This document shows positions 44,634 through 52,818 of a stretch of 64,000 nt of DNA, in pieces. The translations under genes and the position numbers were made by a program. Every line of letters starts with the position of its first letter. The stretch's first letter is position 1. Source of the stretch: Chloroflexota bacterium. Its GTDB lineage: Bacteria; Chloroflexota; Anaerolineae; Anaerolineales; Villigracilaceae. The stretch spans positions 1 to 64,000 of the forward strand of contig JACRBL010000040.1 in assembly GCA_016234485.1 (NCBI GenBank), given 5' to 3'. Under the pieces are notes generated by a model. That model was given only the letters and a program-made list of their open reading frames with translations. It was not told the DNA's origin and did no database searches.

Positions 44634-44662
44634 ATCATACCCGCTTCGGAGGAGGAAGTCAA
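44634..44662 (-). promoter_or_regulatory. Promoter of rnpB
   Basis: On the reverse strand, TTGACT and TATGAT are separated by 17 bases; transcription would start about 44627, the base taken as the 5' end of the RNA. Confidence 0.85.
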
Positions 44663-44817
44663 TCAAACATTACCTTTGCGCATCGTAATTCATCCCTGGT
44701 TCAAACCATTATCCTTACAAATCTCGAAAGCGCCATGCTTCCAATATTTGGCGGGAGAGGCTATTGGCGGGGTTTTTCAAGTAAAATAGAGGCACAGCAT
44801 CTTTTTAAGGAGTCCTT

Positions 44818-45951
44818 GTGAGCAACTGGCCCGGTAAATACATCATCGGCCTGACAGGCAACATCGCCACCGGCAAGAGCGTCGTGCGCCGCATGTTGGA
44901 GCATCTCGGCGCGTATAGCATAGACGCCGACTCGCTCTCGCACCGCGCCATCGCCAGGGGCGCGCCTGGATTCCAGCCCACCGTGGATTTGTTTGGCAAG
45001 TGGATCCTCGGCAAGAACGGCGAAATTGACCGCGCGAAACTGGCGGGGTTGGTTTTCCGCGATCCGCAGGCGCTTTCACAGTTGGAAGATATCGTCCACC
45101 CGCTCGTTCGGCAGGCCGCGGATTTGTTTATCCGCCGCTCCACGCAGAGGGTGGTCGTGATCGAGGCAATCAAGTTGCTGGAAAGCGAACTCAAGACAGG
45201 ATGCAACGCCGTCTGGGTGGCGTACGCGCCTGAGGATGTGCAGATCGAACGATTGATCCGAAAGCGCGGCCTCAGCCGCGATGCCGCGCTGGATCGCATC
45301 CACGCGCAATCGCCGCAAAATGAAAAGGTGGCCGCGGCCAGCGTGGTGATCCGCAACACGGGTTCGTACGAAGATTTGTGGAAGCAGGTGACGGAAGCCT
45401 GGAAGCAGGTCTCGCCCGTCACCGATACCGCGCCCGTCGTCCACAAGGAGGCCGCCGCGGGCGACTTGATCGTGCAACGCGGACGTCCGCGCGATTCGAA
45501 GGCCATCGCCGAGTTGATCACGCGCTTGAGCAAGGGTCAACGCACGATGACCTCGGACGACGTGATGGAAGCCTTCGGCGACAAGGCCTATCTTCTGCTC
45601 CTCTCTGGCGGAAACCTGGTGGGGCTGGCGGGCTGGCAGGTGGAAAACCTGGTGGCGCGCACCACCGACCTTTACGTGGAAGCGGGCGTGGACGTGGCCG
45701 CGGCGTTGCCCGCCATCGTCAACGAAGTGGAACGCGCCTCGCACGAACTCCAGTCGGAGGCCTCGCTTGTCTTCCCGCCCGCCGACCTGGCGGGCAACGA
45801 GGCCATTTGGAAAAACCTGGGTTATGAAAAACGCACGCCTCAAACATTGGGCGTGCAAGCCTGGCAGGATGCCGCGAACGAGTTAATGTCCATGGGCGCG
45901 GCTCTTTACTTCAAGCAATTGCGACAGGACCGAGTCCTGCGACCAATTTAA
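44818..45951 (+). CDS. coaE: Dephospho-CoA kinase fused to a GNAT-like domain
   Basis: A 377-residue protein, almost twice the usual CoaE length. Residues 1-190 are CoaE, which phosphorylates dephospho-CoA in the last step of CoA synthesis: P-loop GLTGNIATGKS, 'YSIDADSLSHRAI', 'VHPLVRQAA' and the arginine-rich lid (LIRKRGLSRDAA). After a linker, residues about 212-377 form a second domain ('DSKAIAELITRL', 'NLVGLAGWQVENLV', 'EAIWKNLGY') with GNAT-like order but no clear acetyl-CoA loop. The GTG start follows AAGGAG. The tail may be regulatory or a CoA-using partner. Confidence 0.88.
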   Translation: MSNWPGKYIIGLTGNIATGKSVVRRMLEHLGAYSIDADSLSHRAIARGAPGFQPTVDLFGKWILGKNGEIDRAKLAGLVFRDPQALSQLEDIVHPLVRQAADLFIRRSTQRVVVIEAIKLLESELKTGCNAVWVAYAPEDVQIERLIRKRGLSRDAALDRIHAQSPQNEKVAAASVVIRNTGSYEDLWKQVTEAWKQVSPVTDTAPVVHKEAAAGDLIVQRGRPRDSKAIAELITRLSKGQRTMTSDDVMEAFGDKAYLLLLSGGNLVGLAGWQVENLVARTTDLYVEAGVDVAAALPAIVNEVERASHELQSEASLVFPPADLAGNEAIWKNLGYEKRTPQTLGVQAWQDAANELMSMGAALYFKQLRQDRVLRPI

Positions 45952-45954
45952 CAG

Positions 45955-46022
45955 GAATTACAAATTAGGAATTCGGCCGGATGCCCAAGGGGGCCTGATT
46001 TGTAATTCCCGATTCCTAACCT
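45955..46022. repeat. Word-repeat spacer (GGAATTACAAATTAGGAATTC)
   Basis: GGAATTACAAATTAGGAATT and TTTGTAATTCCCGATTCCTAA arms form an imperfect inverted repeat around a GGCCGGATGCCC centre, between coaE and cdaA. Confidence 0.55.
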
Positions 46023-46028
46023 CCAATC

Positions 46029-46889
46029 GTGGAAGAATTCATCAGCAACCTCCTCTTTGTATTTCAACGACTCAACTGGCTGAGCATCCTCGACATAGCG
46101 CTGGTGGCGGGCATTTTTTTTGGCCTGCTCTACAGTCTGCGCGATACCCAGGCCATGTCGTTGTTGCGCGGCATGATCTTCCTCTTTGTTTTGCTGGCGC
46201 TACTCACCAGCCTGGTGGCGCTCCCTGCATTCTCGTGGCTCGTGAGCAATGCCCTGCCAGCCCTCCTGCTTTCCATCCCCGTGATCTTCGCGCCCGAAAT
46301 CCGCCGCGCGCTGGAACGCATCGGACGCGCGGGCGCGTTCGTGCCGCCGTCCAGCAGGGTATCCAACGCCAAAACCGAATTGGCGATCCAGGCCATTGTC
46401 AACGCGGCCGCGCGGCTTTCGGCTCGTCAGCATGGCGCCTTGATCGTGATCCAACGCGTGGAAGGTTTGGAAAACTTCATCGAGACGGGCGTGCGGATGG
46501 AAGCCCGCGTCACGCCTGAACTTTTATTGCAGACGTTTTACCCGAACACGCCCCTGCACGACGGCGCGGCGATCATCGCGGACGGGAGGCTGGTCGCGGC
46601 CGCCTGCGTGATGCCCCTCTCTTCCAGCGGAATCCTGAACCGCTCGCCCGAGCGGCAGATGGGACTCCGTCACCGCGCCGCGCTGGGCATCTCGGAAGCG
46701 ACCGACGCGGTGGCGGTCGTCGTCTCGGAGGAGACGGGTTCCATATCCATCGCGCACAGCGGACGGATGATCCGCCGCATTGACCCCGAACGATTGGAAA
46801 ATATTTTGCTGGCATTTTACCGTCCCTTGAACGCGCCGCAGCGCAACTGGTTTCAGCGCCTATTCCCGCGCAAGGATGAGGAACGATGA
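46029..46889 (+). CDS. cdaA: Diadenylate cyclase CdaA
   Basis: A 286-residue membrane enzyme that makes cyclic di-AMP from two ATP. Three N-terminal helices (about 18-95) are followed by the DAC domain with the catalytic DGA in 'NTPLHDGAAIIADGR' and RHR in 'GLRHRAALGISE'. The order and spacing are canonical. The GTG start at 46029 begins MEEFISN; no strong Shine-Dalgarno site precedes it. The stop overlaps the ATG of the YbbR protein (ATGA), the usual cdaA-cdaR arrangement. Confidence 0.95.
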   Translation: MEEFISNLLFVFQRLNWLSILDIALVAGIFFGLLYSLRDTQAMSLLRGMIFLFVLLALLTSLVALPAFSWLVSNALPALLLSIPVIFAPEIRRALERIGRAGAFVPPSSRVSNAKTELAIQAIVNAAARLSARQHGALIVIQRVEGLENFIETGVRMEARVTPELLLQTFYPNTPLHDGAAIIADGRLVAAACVMPLSSSGILNRSPERQMGLRHRAALGISEATDAVAVVVSEETGSISIAHSGRMIRRIDPERLENILLAFYRPLNAPQRNWFQRLFPRKDEER

Positions 46890-48133
46890 TCCGCTGGTTC
46901 CAAAAAAACTGGAGTTCCATGCTATGGGCGCTAACCCTCTCGGTGGCGGTCTGGATCGCGGCTGTCACCGCGGCGGACCCCGACGAACAGCGCATCTTCG
47001 TCCGACCCGTGGAAATCGAGATCGTGGGCCGCGACGCCGGGCTGGTGATCCTGAATGAGATTCCCGCCAGCGTGGAAGTGACCCTGCGCGCGCCGCGCTC
47101 GGTTTGGGCAAGGCTCGAAGCGCAGGAGATTCCCATCCGCGCGGTGGCCGACCTTTCGGCCATGAGCGCAGGCGATCACGCCGTCCACATCCAGGTGCAG
47201 GTGACCGAAGGGCCGTCGCGCGTCGTGTCGGTGTCGCCGTCCGAATTCACGGTCACGCTCGAAGCGTTGGAGAGTCGCGTCTTCCCGATCGGGTTGACGT
47301 TGAACGGTCAGCCAGCCACGGGCTATCTGGCAGGCGATCCGATCATCAATCCCGAACAGATATTGGTTTCGGGCGCGGCCTCGCTGGTGGAAAAAGTGGA
47401 GCGGGCGCGCGTGGAGATCAACTTGACTGGCACGCGTGAAAGCGTGGAGCAAGCGATGGAAATTCAATTGCTCGACGATAACAACCTGCCAGTCGAAGGC
47501 TTGAGCATTAACCCGACTTCGGCGCTGGTCAACATCCCCGTCACGCAACAGGGCGGATACCGCGACATGGCCGTGAAAGTGATCGTACATGGACAGGTGG
47601 CGAACGGCTACCTGCTCACCAATCTTTCGGTCTTCCCGCCCATCGTGACGGTTTTTTCCACCGACCCGAATCTGGTGAACGACCTGCCCGGCGTGGTGGA
47701 GACGCAGGAGTTGGAACTGAGCGGCGCGAGCGACGATATCTCCACCCGCCTCGCGCTGGAATTGCCCGAGGGCGTTTCGGTGGTAGGCGAACAGAGTGTG
47801 CAGGTGCAGGTGGGCATTGACCCGATCATCAGCAACCTGACGCTTTCGAATATCAAGATCGAAGTGGTGGGACTCGGCGAAGGCTTGAGCGCGCTGATCT
47901 CTCCCATCGAAGTGGACGTGATCCTCTCTGGCCCCGCGCCCCTGCTCGACCTGCTTTTATTGCAGGATATCCGCGTGGTAGTGGACGTGACCGACCTCGG
48001 CGCGGGCGTGTATCAACTGACTCCCAGAGTGGAAATTCTGGTGGCCGATGTTGTGGTAGAGTCTGTGCTTCCCAACACAGTAGAAGTGACCATCGTCATC
48101 GCGGCGGAGGGGACGCCGACGGCGACGCCGTGA
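46886..48133 (+). CDS. cdaR: CdaA regulatory protein CdaR (YbbR repeats)
   Basis: A 415-residue protein with one N-terminal transmembrane helix (about 10-28) and four consecutive YbbR domains (about 40-400), all extracytoplasmic: 'PVEIEIVGRDAGLVI', 'VFPIGLTLNGQPATGYL', 'DMAVKVIVHGQVANGYL' and 'NLTLSNIKIEVVGLGEG'. It ends with the Pro/Thr tag GTPTATP seen in other exported proteins of this genome. In Firmicutes CdaR binds and modulates CdaA; the four-base overlap supports the same here. Confidence 0.9.
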   Translation: MIRWFQKNWSSMLWALTLSVAVWIAAVTAADPDEQRIFVRPVEIEIVGRDAGLVILNEIPASVEVTLRAPRSVWARLEAQEIPIRAVADLSAMSAGDHAVHIQVQVTEGPSRVVSVSPSEFTVTLEALESRVFPIGLTLNGQPATGYLAGDPIINPEQILVSGAASLVEKVERARVEINLTGTRESVEQAMEIQLLDDNNLPVEGLSINPTSALVNIPVTQQGGYRDMAVKVIVHGQVANGYLLTNLSVFPPIVTVFSTDPNLVNDLPGVVETQELELSGASDDISTRLALELPEGVSVVGEQSVQVQVGIDPIISNLTLSNIKIEVVGLGEGLSALISPIEVDVILSGPAPLLDLLLLQDIRVVVDVTDLGAGVYQLTPRVEILVADVVVESVLPNTVEVTIVIAAEGTPTATP

Positions 48134-48136
48134 TTC

Positions 48137-48317
48137 AGTGAGCAGTGATCAGTTTTCAGTGATCAGTCATCGGTGTTTCAAAGTTCGCGAGCAGTTGCAC
48201 CCCTGGCAACCCCGCCAGGGCAGTTGTGCGAGCCGTCAGCAGTCCAACTACTGACGGAACACGTAACAGTGATTGGTTCAAAAATCGTAAATCAAAAATC
48301 GGAAAATCGTAAATCGT
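48137..48317. repeat. Word-repeat spacer before der
   Basis: Three kinds of repeat in a row: stuttering CAGTGATCAGT words (48140-48170); a double hairpin (GCAGTTGCACCCCTGG/CCAGGGCAGTTGTGC, then CCGTCAGCAGT/ACTACTGACGG, 48192-48257); and AAATCGTAAATCAAAAATCG words (48282-48316). No gene is present. The CAGTGATCAGT words recur at 49690. Confidence 0.7.
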
Positions 48318-49682
48318 ATGAAGCCTGTTGTTGCATTGGTTGGCCGACCGAATGTCGGTAAAAGTACATTGTTCAATCGCCTGATCGGCGAGCGTCTTGC
48401 CATTGTGGACGATGTCCCCGGGACGACGCGCGACCGCCTCGTCTCGGAAGCGGAGTGGAACGGACGCGCCTTCCACGTGGTGGACACGGGCGGCATTGAC
48501 CCCGCGCACGGCGGCAAGACTCCGCTCTCGATCGGCTCGGTGGATTTCATTCAGGAGATTCGCGCCCAGGCGCTAATGGCCGTCCGCGACGCGGACGCGA
48601 TCCTGCTGATCGTGGACGGGGAGACGGGCGTCACCGAACCCGACCGCGAGGTGGCCGAGATTTTGCGGCGGATGCAGAGGAAAGTCGGCGAGACGTTCCA
48701 GCCGCCGATCTTCGTGGTCGCCAACAAATGCGAGAGCGTCCAACGGCGCGACATGGCGACCCAATTCTACGAACTCGGTTTGGGCGAGCCATATCCCATC
48801 TCCGCTGTCCACGGGACGGACACGGGCGACCTGCTCGACGCGCTGGTGATGTCGTTCCCCGAACAGCCCGTGAACGAGGAAGACGATTCGGTAAAGATCG
48901 CCATCGTGGGCAAGCCGAACGCGGGCAAGTCTTCGCTGTTGAACAAACTTGCAGGCGAGGAGCGCGCCATCGTCAGCCCCATCGCGGGGACGACGCGCGA
49001 CTCAATCGACTCGCATCTCGAATTCAACGGGGTGGCGATCACGCTGATCGACACCGCGGGCATCCGACGTCGAGGAAAGATCGAGCATGGCGTGGAGCAA
49101 TATTCCGTCCTGCGCGCGTTCAAATCCATCGAGCGCGCGGACGTCGTATTGCTGGTCATCGACGCGGTGGAGGGCATCAGTTCGCAGGACGCGCACATCG
49201 CGGGCTTCGTGTTGGAAGCGTCGAAGAGCGTGGTGGTGCTGGTCAACAAATGGGACGCGGTGGAGAAGGATAATTACACGATGAACGCCTTCACCGACAA
49301 GATCCGCCAGGACTTGAACTTCATGGCGTATGTCCCCCTGCTGTTCATCTCTGCCAAGAACGGCCAGCGCGTGGACCAGGTGTTGCCGATGGCGTTGCGC
49401 GTGCAGGAGGAACGTCTGGCGCGCTTGACCACATCACAGATCAATCAGGTGTTGCAGAAAGCGCAGGACGAACATCCCGCGCCCTCGCACGCGGGACGTT
49501 CGATGAAAATGTATTACGGCACGCAGGTGCGTTCCAACCCGCCGACGTTTATGATCTATGTCAACGACCCGAAACTCGCGCACTTCTCGTACCGCCGATT
49601 TTTAGAGAATCGCATCCGCGAGGAGTATGGCTTCCTGGGAACGCCGATTCGGTTGGTGTTGAAGGGACGGAAGGAGAAGTGA
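48318..49682 (+). CDS. der: Ribosome-assembly GTPase Der (EngA)
   Basis: A 454-residue tandem GTPase for 50S subunit maturation. The first G domain has 'GRPNVGKSTLFNRL' and DTGG; the second has 'GKPNAGKSSLLNKL' and DTAG, followed by 'NKWDAV'. A C-terminal KH-like domain ends with 'FLGTPIRLVLKGRK'. Length and layout are canonical for a universal bacterial gene. The ATG directly follows the AAATCG word repeats. Confidence 0.96.
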   Translation: MKPVVALVGRPNVGKSTLFNRLIGERLAIVDDVPGTTRDRLVSEAEWNGRAFHVVDTGGIDPAHGGKTPLSIGSVDFIQEIRAQALMAVRDADAILLIVDGETGVTEPDREVAEILRRMQRKVGETFQPPIFVVANKCESVQRRDMATQFYELGLGEPYPISAVHGTDTGDLLDALVMSFPEQPVNEEDDSVKIAIVGKPNAGKSSLLNKLAGEERAIVSPIAGTTRDSIDSHLEFNGVAITLIDTAGIRRRGKIEHGVEQYSVLRAFKSIERADVVLLVIDAVEGISSQDAHIAGFVLEASKSVVVLVNKWDAVEKDNYTMNAFTDKIRQDLNFMAYVPLLFISAKNGQRVDQVLPMALRVQEERLARLTTSQINQVLQKAQDEHPAPSHAGRSMKMYYGTQVRSNPPTFMIYVNDPKLAHFSYRRFLENRIREEYGFLGTPIRLVLKGRKEK

Positions 49683-49685
49683 GCG

Positions 49686-49757
49686 GTTGGCAGTGATCAG
49701 TGATCAGTCATCAGTGATCAGTTTTCAGTGGTCAGTGGAGGATGATGGAGGCGAAAG
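49686..49757. repeat. CAGTGATCAGT word-repeat spacer
   Basis: GCAGTGATCAGTGATCAGTC, ATCAGTGATCAGTTTTCAGT and GGTCAGTGG words, nearly identical to 48140-48170. Confidence 0.75.
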
Positions 49758-51017
49758 ATGATTGGGAAATTTTTTGTCAAACAAGGCATCGTGTTGTTGT
49801 TCATTGTGACGCTCGTCGGCTGTACGGGAAGTGCAACCGTCCAGCCGACGGAGACGTTGACGGCTACATTCAGCGCTTCGCCCACAACTGAATTGACACA
49901 GTCACCGACTACTGTCCCATCTCCAACCCCTATATTTGTTGATTCGCGAGAAACACTTTCTCAAGGAATGTACGCTGTATATTGGAATAAGGACACATGG
50001 TACATAAAAGGCATTGGCGAGTCAGATGCCAGGGTGTTAATTCCCAACGCAATCAGTGATTTATACACAGTAATGGAATTATCCCCTGACGGGAATTTGG
50101 TTGCTTTTTCTGACGCAGGCGGACGGATTTCAATCTATGATTTTCGCACCGGCGAAATAAAATCATTTACAAACTCCAGAATCAACGAAATCAGGGAGAT
50201 AGTCTGGTCGAATGATGGGAAAATGCTTTATTATTCAGGCACGATAGAAATAATTTGGCGGCCTGAAGCAAGCGCTGGTCTATTTTGGATTTCCCTTGAA
50301 ACTGAGGAAACATCTACCCTCCTGGAATTATGGAATCAAAAATTCCAATTGAGAGGACTAGCCTTGTCAAAGGACGATCGCTGACTCGCTTTCTATGCGC
50401 CAACACTGTCTGAAATCATGGCTCCAGATCCAAAATATGCAGTCTACCTAATGGATACAAATTGCATAAACGATTTCAAATCTTGCGCCAATTCAGTAGA
50501 GTTAATCGGTGATGGCCATAGACCTGTTTGGTCGCCAGATGGCAAATTGAGTTGGGTCTGCTCCAACAATGCTTTGTGCATGGCAGATGTAGATTCCGCA
50601 GAGATCACGAAACAAGTTTTTTTGACCACTGATGATCTTGGGATGACAACTAATGCCTCTTTCGGTCACTTTTCGTGGTCGCCAGATGGACGCTATCTTG
50701 CAATCAACCTTGAAGAGTCCCAATCTGGGTCTAGCGAAACAACCGCGGATGTATTTATTTATTCGCTCCAGGCAAAGCGTCTAATAAACATTACAAACAC
50801 ACCAGATCAAGATGAACATTCGGCTGGATGGTCATCTGATAGCAAATATCTGGCTTTTGAGCGATACGTTGGAGTCGCCGAACTTATAGAAAGCCTTGGT
50901 TTTCAATTTGCCATTTACGACACTTATATTTATGATGTTGAGACAGGACAAATCATTGACCAAATATTGTCGGCAGGTAATCGCCAAGATTTTAATTTTT
51001 TCATGACGATTGAATAA
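49758..51017 (+). pseudogene. TolB-like propeller lipoprotein interrupted by an in-frame TGA
   Basis: The first 208 codons encode a lipoprotein (leader ending LVGC, then a Ser/Thr/Pro linker) and the first blades of a WD40-like propeller (ELSPDGNLVAFSD). The frame meets TGA at 50382-50384 and then continues without shift for 211 codons with further blades ('WSPDGKLSWVCS', 'WSPDGRYLAINL', 'WSSDSKYLAFER'). The context SKDDR-stop-LAFYAP fits the blade motif DGRWLAF, so TGG to TGA is the simplest explanation. AT-rich. A restart at 50418 (ATG) has no ribosome site. Confidence 0.8.
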
Positions 51018-51034
51018 ATAGAACGCCTGTTGTA

Positions 51035-51063
51035 TTGAAATCCGATTCCATTTGCGCGACAAT
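51035..51063 (+). promoter_or_regulatory. Possible promoter of the riboswitch-like array
   Basis: TTGAAA and GACAAT separated by 17 bases, 15 bases before the first element. The -10 box is imperfect. Confidence 0.35.
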
Positions 51064-51077
51064 GAAAGCGCTCCGAT

Positions 51078-51164
51078 AAAGAGCCAAACCGGGAAAACCC
51101 GGCGGCGCAAAGTCATGGATCTAAAGCCATGGTTATTTACATGGTCACGACCGCCAGACTGCCG
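51078..51164 (+). promoter_or_regulatory. c-di-GMP-I (GEMM) riboswitch-like element 1
   Basis: GCCAAACCGGGAAAACCCGG gives the P2 hairpin with its GNRA-like loop, GGCGCAAAGTC is the GEMM core (consensus GACGCAAAGCC), GGATCTAAAG matches the GGGTCTAAGG segment, and CGCCAGACTGCCG is the 3' strand. The strand and order match the class. A known ligand-binding G may differ, so affinity is unknown. Confidence 0.65.
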
Positions 51165-51246
51165 ATAAAAGCAAAACCGTCCAAAGACGGCGACACAGAG
51201 CCAGACATCTAAAGCCAGCGCACGCCGCTGACCAGGATCGGCCGGC
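51165..51246 (+). promoter_or_regulatory. c-di-GMP-I riboswitch-like element 2 (degenerate)
   Basis: GCAAAACCGTCCAAAGACGG is the P2 hairpin and CGACACAGAGCC a changed core (consensus GACGCAAAGCC, with CACAGAG in place of CGCAAAG); ACATCTAAAGCC follows. The 3' strand is weakly conserved. Probably a decayed copy. Confidence 0.5.
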
Positions 51247-51253
51247 CGCCCGA

Positions 51254-51341
51254 AAGGCAAAACCGGGGCAACCCGGCGACGCAAAGTCATGGGTCCTGAG
51301 CACAAGTTTTCGACCGGGATCGCCAGACTGCCGAAGAGCGA
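51254..51341 (+). promoter_or_regulatory. c-di-GMP-I riboswitch-like element 3
   Basis: The best preserved copy. GGCAAAACC with GGGGCAACCC forms P2 and a GCAA tetraloop, CGACGCAAAGTC is a full core, GGGTCCTGAG follows, and GCCAGACTGCCGAAG is the 3' strand whose TGCC pairs with GGCA as P1. It directly precedes an 11-bp terminator hairpin. Confidence 0.7.
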
Positions 51342-51347
51342 AGATCA

Positions 51348-51381
51348 GCCGGGAGGATGAAAATCCTCCCGGCATCGTTTT
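51348..51381 (+). terminator. Intrinsic terminator after the riboswitch-like array
   Basis: GCCGGGAGGAT and ATCCTCCCGGC, an 11-bp stem closed by GAAA, followed by ATCGTTTT. It sits seven bases after element 3, the place of a transcriptional expression platform. Confidence 0.88.
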
Positions 51382-51397
51382 AACCTAACCCCCTCAC

Positions 51398-51422
51398 CCC
51401 CTTCCCTTTTAGGGAAGGGGGA
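51398..51422. terminator. C/G-rich hairpin upstream of ruvB
   Basis: CCCCTTCCCT and AGGGAAGGGG arms around TTT; a hairpin of the same kind as those at 16872 and 34481. Confidence 0.5.
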
Positions 51423-51433
51423 CGGGGGCAGGT

Positions 51434-51439
51434 TATAAT
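51434..51439 (+). promoter_or_regulatory. -10 box giving a leaderless start for ruvB
   Basis: TATAAT ends seven bases before the ruvB ATG at 51446, with no Shine-Dalgarno site. It implies ruvB has its own promoter downstream of the array's terminator. Confidence 0.65.
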
Positions 51440-51445
51440 CGCCCC

Positions 51446-52465
51446 ATGCCAAAACCCCGTCCCCTCGACCCCGAAGCCAAACCCGACGACCGCGTAGACA
51501 ACGCCCTCCGTCCGCAGATGCTGACCGACCTGATCGGACAGGATCAGGTGAAGGAAAATCTCCACATCCTGATCCAGGCGGCCAAAAAACGCGGCGAGGC
51601 CCTCGACCACGTCCTCTTTTATGGACCGCCCGGCCTGGGCAAGACAACCCTCGCGCACGTGGTCGCGAACGAGATGGGAGTCAACATCAAGATCACCGCG
51701 GGACCTGTGATCGAGCGCGCGGGCGACCTGGCGGCGATTCTCACCAACCTTCGGGCGGGGGACGTGTTATTCATAGACGAAGTCCACCGCCTCGGCCGCG
51801 CCGTGGAGGAGGTACTCTACCCCGCCATGGAAGATTACGCGCTGGACATCGTGATCGGCAAGGGACCGTCGGCGCGCTCCATCCGCCTGAAACTGCCGCG
51901 CTTCACCGTGGTCGGCGCGACGACGCGGCTGGCGCTGGTGACCGCTCCATTGCGGGCACGCTTCGGCGCGGTCTATCGGCTGGACTACTACGACCCGTCC
52001 GCGATGCAGGCCATCGTCAAACGCGCGGCAGGGATGCTGAAAGTCCCCGTCGAAGCGGATGGCATCGAGGAGATCGCGCGCCGCGCCCGTGGGACGCCGC
52101 GCGTCGCGCTCCGTCTGTTGCGACGCGTGCGCGACTTCGCCCAAGTCCGCGCGGATGGGGCGGTCACGCGCAAGATCGCGAAAGACGCGCTCGACCTGCT
52201 CGCCGTGGATCCGCTCGGTCTCGATGACGTGGATCGCCGCGTGCTGAAGACCATCATTGAAAAATACAACGGCGGCCCCGTGGGATTGAACACCATCGCC
52301 GCCTCCATCAGCGAAGAACAAGACACCATCATGGACGTGGTGGAACCGTATCTCCTGCAACTGGGCTTCCTGGATCGCACCCCGCAGGGACGCGTCGCTA
52401 CCAAGTCCGCGTATGAGCATTTGGGATTTGAGTGGCGGGAAGAGGGACAGCCGAGGCTCTTATAG
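51446..52465 (+). CDS. ruvB: Holliday junction branch-migration helicase RuvB
   Basis: A 339-residue AAA+ motor that drives branch migration with RuvA. Walker [10 protein letters not shown] is near residue 62, Walker B '[15 protein letters not shown]', sensor 1 'VGATTR', the arginine finger region 'PLRARFGAV' and a C-terminal winged helix ending '[17 protein letters not shown]'. Length is canonical. ruvA and ruvC are not adjacent. Regulation may be separate from the upstream riboswitch array because a terminator and a new TATAAT box intervene. Confidence 0.96.
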   Translation: MPKPRPLDPEAKPDDRVDNALRPQMLTDLIGQDQVKENLHILIQAAKKRGEALDHVLFYGPPGLGKTTLAHVVANEMGVNIKITAGPVIERAGDLAAILTNLRAGDVLFIDEVHRLGRAVEEVLYPAMEDYALDIVIGKGPSARSIRLKLPRFTVVGATTRLALVTAPLRARFGAVYRLDYYDPSAMQAIVKRAAGMLKVPVEADGIEEIARRARGTPRVALRLLRRVRDFAQVRADGAVTRKIAKDALDLLAVDPLGLDDVDRRVLKTIIEKYNGGPVGLNTIAASISEEQDTIMDVVEPYLLQLGFLDRTPQGRVATKSAYEHLGFEWREEGQPRLL

Positions 52466-52573
52466 AGTCATTGCGAGACGGTGTCCTGAGCGGAGCGCAG
52501 CGTAGTCGAAGGATACCGTCGAAGCAATCTCCGCGCGAAAGAGGAGATTGCTTCGCTTCGCTCGCAATGACGG
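52466..52573. repeat. CATTGCGAG repeat, copy 6 (long variant)
   Basis: GTCATTGCGAGACGG and GCTCGCAATGACGG ends. The inner part has GAAGCAATCTCC/GGAGATTGCTTC and an extra GAGCGGAGCGCAGCGTAGTC insert not seen in the other copies. Confidence 0.88.
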
Positions 52574-52582
52574 AGAAAGACT

Positions 52583-52810
52583 ATGGAATCCATCGGACGT
52601 TACCTCATGCTCGGCGGAGTCATCCTGTTTCTGGTAGGCGGTGGACTTTATCTCTCCGCCAAATTCGGCCTCCCGCTGGGACGGTTGCCTGGCGATATCC
52701 GCATTGAGGGAGAGAATGGCGTTTTCTATTTCCCGATCACGAGTTCGATTTTGGTGTCGGTTGTGTTCACGATATTAATCAACATAGTTTTGCGTTTAAT
52801 TAAAAAATAG
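52583..52810 (+). CDS. DUF2905 family membrane protein
   Basis: A 75-residue protein with two transmembrane helices (about 7-26 and 50-70) around the family signature 'LPLGRLPGDIRIEGENG' and 'FYFPITSSILVSV'. DUF2905 genes commonly neighbour ruvB and queA in many bacteria, as here, but the function is unknown. It is the second gene after ruvB, across a CATTGCGAG repeat. Confidence 0.9.
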   Translation: MESIGRYLMLGGVILFLVGGGLYLSAKFGLPLGRLPGDIRIEGENGVFYFPITSSILVSVVFTILINIVLRLIKK

Positions 52811-52818
52811 GGTTAAAA

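Noticed and set aside
44285-44688. Several open frames on both strands across 44285-44688
   Set aside because: They lie inside RNase P RNA, whose GC-rich hairpins lack stops by chance; no ribosome sites or family features.
50382-50384. Second selenocysteine codon in the window
   Set aside because: The context fits a Trp in a propeller blade motif and no convincing hairpin was seen directly after the TGA; kept as a pseudogene.
50832-51305. A 157-codon reverse-strand frame with repeated MTLRRRV segments
   Set aside because: The repeated peptide is the antisense translation of the GEMM core repeats; no ribosome site and no protein family.
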